From the NCBI GenBank assembly GCA_022013695.1, contig JAKLPS010000027.1:60716-124715 (forward strand): DNA of 64,000 bases. The letters run 5' to 3'. Position 1 is the first letter of the stretch; each line of letters opens with the position of its first letter. Made by a program: the position numbers and the translations under genes. The stretch comes from Weeksellaceae bacterium (lineage in GTDB: Bacteria > Bacteroidota > Bacteroidia > Flavobacteriales > Weeksellaceae). The notes under the pieces were generated by a model. That model made no database searches. It had not been told where the DNA came from and saw nothing but the letters and a program-made list of their open reading frames with translations. This document shows, in pieces, positions 61,401-64,000 of the stretch.

Positions 61401-61806
61401 AATGTTTTGGAAACAGCGCGAGACCTTTTTGAATCCCCAATACAAGGGCCTCGGGTTGTGGGCAATGCCCAACATCTTGGTTTTCCAGTACATTATTCCG
61501 CTTTTTTCGCCAATTGCAGATGTGGTTATGTTTTTTGGGATTCTATCGGGGAATGGTCATAAGATATTCGGGTATTATCTGATGTTCTTGGCAGTAGATT
61601 CGTTATTAGCACTCATTGCTTTCTTGCTTCAGCGGGAAAAATGGGTTGATCTGTTGTACATTGTTCCCCAGAGATTTGGCTATCGCTGGCTGATGTACAT
61701 CGTTCTTTTCCGAAGTTTGAAACACGTGTCTAAGGGTGAAATGCAAGCCTGGGGTTTTCTCAAAAGAACGGGAAATGTCAAGAATTTTGTAACAGAGAAT
61801 CAGTGA
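58402..61806 (+). CDS. GH18-like / polysaccharide deacetylase (CE4) / GT2 glycosyltransferase fusion membrane protein
   Basis: GINIDFEDL (GH18-like); LTFDDGPDETYTPQILDVL, GHEIGNHTFTHENI, FRAPYNADSE (CE4); VSIIVPAYNEEVNIVSSLYNLLSQSYPNYDIVFVDDGSTDST, DADTKLE, EDCDLTVRI, QRFRWTYG (GT2). Confidence 0.93.
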   Translation: MEKARQIFQTENKKRWRNVKWSGRVIIFVVLLLFAALGLMMKMDKSPKFPFHEDYKAVITANKPYLQENKISKEYKGFRSFIHAKKMHTVEEKVKRSRAEHLKNQSKSWNSFPAGIRSAFYVAWDPQSLMSLRRNIKHINLVFPEWFFIDPKTGDLKTNMDPEGFKVIKRSGIAVLPILSNNSNQEFHSEGIGKVLADPHKRMILINKVTAQCLKYHFKGINIDFEDLNLDSDQILIDFVADLSVVFQKNHLLISMDVMTDNDDYNIKKLDPYVDYFVLMAYDEYSADSDSGPISSQKWIEQQTDQMIEKTSPQKVILGLGAYGYDWSSNADQNTSVTYMQAITKASASGAVINFDDNTFNLNYSYNDNNSNTHTVFFNDAAAIFNTMRFSSEYPLAGTALWRLGSEDSRIWTFYNKDLTASALGGFNMKTLENVKGQTMVDYIGDGEVLQVLNTPHDGKIKLEMDQNEKIVTDENYLSYPSSYEVRKYGAAPQKQLVLTFDDGPDETYTPQILDVLSKYHVPAAFFLVGINAEKNLPLVKRIYREGHEIGNHTFTHENIAKVTPQRALLELKLTRLLIECITGHSTLLFRAPYNADSEPTTTEEIIPVALAGQQNYLDIGENIDPEDWQPGVTAHQIVARVLDGIRKERGNIILLHDAGGETRAETVKALNILIPMLQKKGYQFTNITNILHKNRNELMPAVPKTKSYYIMQLNLLLATVIYGISHFLVALFVIFISLGIVRLLLMMYWATREYNKEKKLMGFPTLESYPKVSIIVPAYNEEVNIVSSLYNLLSQSYPNYDIVFVDDGSTDSTLEKVKASFSDIKDMKILTKVNGGKATALNFGISKTDAEFVVCIDADTKLEKDAVKYLISRFVNETEEKNIAAVAGNVKVGNRVNWLTRWQSIEYTTSQNFDRLAYANINAITVIPGAIGAFRKAVIQEVGGYSSDTLAEDCDLTVRILKKGYTIANENRAIAITEAPESVTQFLKQRFRWTYGIMQMFWKQRETFLNPQYKGLGLWAMPNILVFQYIIPLFSPIADVVMFFGILSGNGHKIFGYYLMFLAVDSLLALIAFLLQREKWVDLLYIVPQRFGYRWLMYIVLFRSLKHVSKGEMQAWGFLKRTGNVKNFVTENQ

Positions 61807-61943
61807 TAGAATTCGTTTGTAAGGTGAGGATCAGATGGTAATAGATTCCTTTCCCAGAAATTAATTCTTTAAGCTTATTCGGTCGGCTTTCTGTTTTTCC
61901 TATTTTTTAATATCGAAGCAAATTAAACTGTAATTTTGCAGTG

Positions 61944-62897
61944 ATGTCAAAATTCAACTTTTCCGGATTAAAGTCCAACAAAGATACCGGCTTTGGAGAT
62001 AACTTCTCTGGGAGATTTATTGATAAAAATGGCTATCCCAATGTTCAGAAAAGAGGCGTCGGTATCCTCAATCGCTACAGCTGGTATCACACGATGCTGA
62101 ATCTCCCTCGCTGGCAGTTCATCGCGCTATTGATCTCGGGTTACATTGTTATCAATTTCATCTTTGCGATGATTTATTTTTTAATTGGAGTAGAACATCT
62201 TACGGGCATCAACCGTAGCAGTCTGATGGATGAGTTTACAGATGTTTTTTTCTTCAGCACACAAACATTTACCACCGTTGGGTACGGCCGTATTGCGCCT
62301 GTGGGGTTTTTGGCCAGTTTGGTGGCCACCTTTGAAGCATTTCTGGGTTTGCTGGGTTTTGCGATTGCAACGGGACTTTTCTTTGGAAGATTTTCCCGCC
62401 CGCGTGCTTTTCTCAAATTCAGTGACGTAGCTCTCATTTCTCCCTACAAAGATCGATCTGGACTGATGTTCCGGATGGCGCCTTTCAAAAACACATCGCT
62501 TACCGACGCCAGCATCACGGTTTTAGCTTCTTTTGAAATTACTGAAAACGGAGAAACCAAAAGTTCATTTTATAACCTCAAATTAGAAGTCACAACAATT
62601 ACTTCCTTGATTTTGAACTGGACGATCGTGCATTATATTGATGAGCAATCTCCTTTTTACGGACTTAGTTCCGATGATCTAAAAACCATTGCCATCGAGA
62701 TTATCGTGCATGTCAAGGCGTTTGACAGTATTTTTTCCAGCGATGTGGTCCAAAGAACGAGCTACACTTCCCAAGAAATCATTTACGGCGCCAAATTTGA
62801 AAAAATGTACAACCCAGACGAGACCAATCTATTTACAGTCCTCCATCTGGACAAGATCAACAGCTATTTCCCGGCTTCGTTACCAGATATTTCTTAA
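61944..62897 (+). CDS. Inward-rectifier-type potassium channel (KirBac-like)
   Basis: Selectivity filter TFTTVGYGRIAP between two TM helices; Kir cytoplasmic domain GLMFRMAPFKNTSLTDASITVLASFEI. Confidence 0.9.
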   Translation: MSKFNFSGLKSNKDTGFGDNFSGRFIDKNGYPNVQKRGVGILNRYSWYHTMLNLPRWQFIALLISGYIVINFIFAMIYFLIGVEHLTGINRSSLMDEFTDVFFFSTQTFTTVGYGRIAPVGFLASLVATFEAFLGLLGFAIATGLFFGRFSRPRAFLKFSDVALISPYKDRSGLMFRMAPFKNTSLTDASITVLASFEITENGETKSSFYNLKLEVTTITSLILNWTIVHYIDEQSPFYGLSSDDLKTIAIEIIVHVKAFDSIFSSDVVQRTSYTSQEIIYGAKFEKMYNPDETNLFTVLHLDKINSYFPASLPDIS

Positions 62898-62899
62898 TC

Positions 62900-63388
62900 A
62901 TGGATCTCGATTTCTATAAAAAACAGGCCCAGCAGAAACAAAAAGATCACAGAAAATTTCTGGACGGTCTCAAAAGGAAACCGCCGAAAAATCTGGATTA
63001 TCTGACTTTGGAAACCCACGAGGAAACTTTCAAAGACATCGACTGTCTCATGTGCGCCAATTGCTGCAAAACCACGGGTCCGCTCTTCACAGAGAAAGAC
63101 ATCGAGCGAATCTCTAAACACTTGCAGATGAAACCGGCGGACTTCGAAGCTAAATTTCTGAGAGTGGATGAAGATCGGGACAAAGTTCTTCAAAAATTGC
63201 CTTGCTTTTTCCTGAATGAGGACAACAGTTGTTCTATATACGAGATCCGACCAAAAGCGTGCAGAGAATATCCCCATACCGACAGAAAAAAAATTTATCA
63301 GATCAATACTTTGACGATTCAGAACACGTTGATCTGTCCGGCGACCTATATTTTTGTAGAAAAATTGAGAAAAGTCTTGGAGAAATAA
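62900..63388 (+). CDS. YkgJ-family Cys cluster (zinc/iron-chelating) protein
   Basis: DCLMCANCCKTTGPLFTEKDIERISKHL; CSIYEIRPKACREYP. Confidence 0.9.
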   Translation: MDLDFYKKQAQQKQKDHRKFLDGLKRKPPKNLDYLTLETHEETFKDIDCLMCANCCKTTGPLFTEKDIERISKHLQMKPADFEAKFLRVDEDRDKVLQKLPCFFLNEDNSCSIYEIRPKACREYPHTDRKKIYQINTLTIQNTLICPATYIFVEKLRKVLEK

Positions 63389-63487
63389 GGTCTTAAAGTT
63401 TTATTAAAAATCTTACCATTTCATAATTTTAACATAAGTTGGTTTGATGTTTGACATTTATAATCAACATCAATAAAATAAAGTCTT

Positions 63488-63841
63488 ATGAAAAAGTCAA
63501 TCACAACCGCCGCATTCCTATTGCTTGGAACCATGTTGATCTCCGCTCAAACAACGATGAAAAAAGACAACAGCACCAAGATGCCTAATAAACCGGCTAC
63601 CAGTACCGAAATGAAGATGGAAACAACCACAAAACCCAACGCGATGAGCGGCTCTGCCGACACCACAACAATGAACAAAAGATCAAGGATGCAAAGCAAT
63701 CCAAACCAAATGAGGCAAAATCAAAGCTTTCAGAATAGCAATACTTTGAAATCCCCAAGCAGCACGATGCCAAACAATTCTACCACCACACCTCAGGTAC
63801 AGCCTGTGAGTCCAGTAGATCCTGGAAAGCCGGCACAATAA
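63488..63841 (+). CDS. Secreted low-complexity (T/N/M/S/P/Q-rich) hypothetical protein
   Basis: Signal peptide MKKSITTAAFLLLGTMLISAQ then repetitive polar sequence. Confidence 0.6.
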   Translation: MKKSITTAAFLLLGTMLISAQTTMKKDNSTKMPNKPATSTEMKMETTTKPNAMSGSADTTTMNKRSRMQSNPNQMRQNQSFQNSNTLKSPSSTMPNNSTTTPQVQPVSPVDPGKPAQ

Positions 63842-63860
63842 ATAAAGATCCAGAGCAAAG

Positions 63861-64000
63861 TGGACTGCCCCCAAAAAGTTAGACACTTTTTAGGGGCATT
63901 TTTTATGAATAGGAAAGAAAAATTTAGCGTTGCTTTCAAATTGGAATGTATTGAATATCATCAGAATTCTTATCGTTCGATTGAATCTATAGCGACAGAA
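63861..64000 (+). mobile_element. IS3-family insertion sequence, left end (truncated by window)
   Basis: Putative terminal inverted repeat tggactgcccccaaaaagttagacactttttaggggca; ORF at 63905 MNRKEKFSVAFKLECIEYHQNSYRSIESIATE (OrfA/helix-turn-helix start), open to window end. Confidence 0.75.

Noticed and set aside
60700-61440. 246-aa minus-strand ORF inside the GH/CE4/GT2 gene
   Set aside because: Antisense shadow ORF over conserved GT2 motifs.
1-64000. CRISPR arrays, rRNA and tRNA genes
   Set aside because: No regularly spaced repeats and no recognisable tRNA/rRNA sequence found by eye; a tRNAscan/Infernal run would be needed to exclude short RNAs.

Overview
This 64 kb window looks like a Flavobacteriia (Bacteroidota, Chryseobacterium/Epilithonimonas-like) chromosome segment. 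That lineage call is an inference from gene content and A-rich/TAnnTTTG start regions. Most of the window is ordinary core genome: rnpA, tcdA, tatD, htpG, methylmalonyl-CoA mutase large subunit, menD, mnmA, clpC, meaB, uvrB, tsaB, msrB, pyrD, glyS, nth, bcp, hflX and glsA. Accessory features that stand out: (i) two copies, on opposite strands, of an intergenic RNA-like element with a shared core and a covarying stem; (ii) a putative metal locus of a Cys-rich secreted protein, a secreted HMA protein and a TonB-dependent receptor carrying an N-terminal HMA domain; (iii) a PD-(D/E)xK-helicase (DUF2075-type) orphan gene flanked by a 14-bp direct repeat; (iv) a LytS-like histidine kinase with a C-terminal 2TM domain that looks like a gene fusion, followed by two stand-alone 2TM proteins and a LytTR regulator; (v) a GH18-like / polysaccharide deacetylase / GT2 fusion; (vi) a 42-bp inverted repeat about 16 kb apart, one copy inside a 16-bp-arm palindrome and the other abutting a decayed IS1595-family transposase; (vii) the left end of an IS3-family element at the window edge. 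No CRISPR array, rRNA or tRNA gene was recognised. All assignments come from reading the sequence and were not checked by database search.
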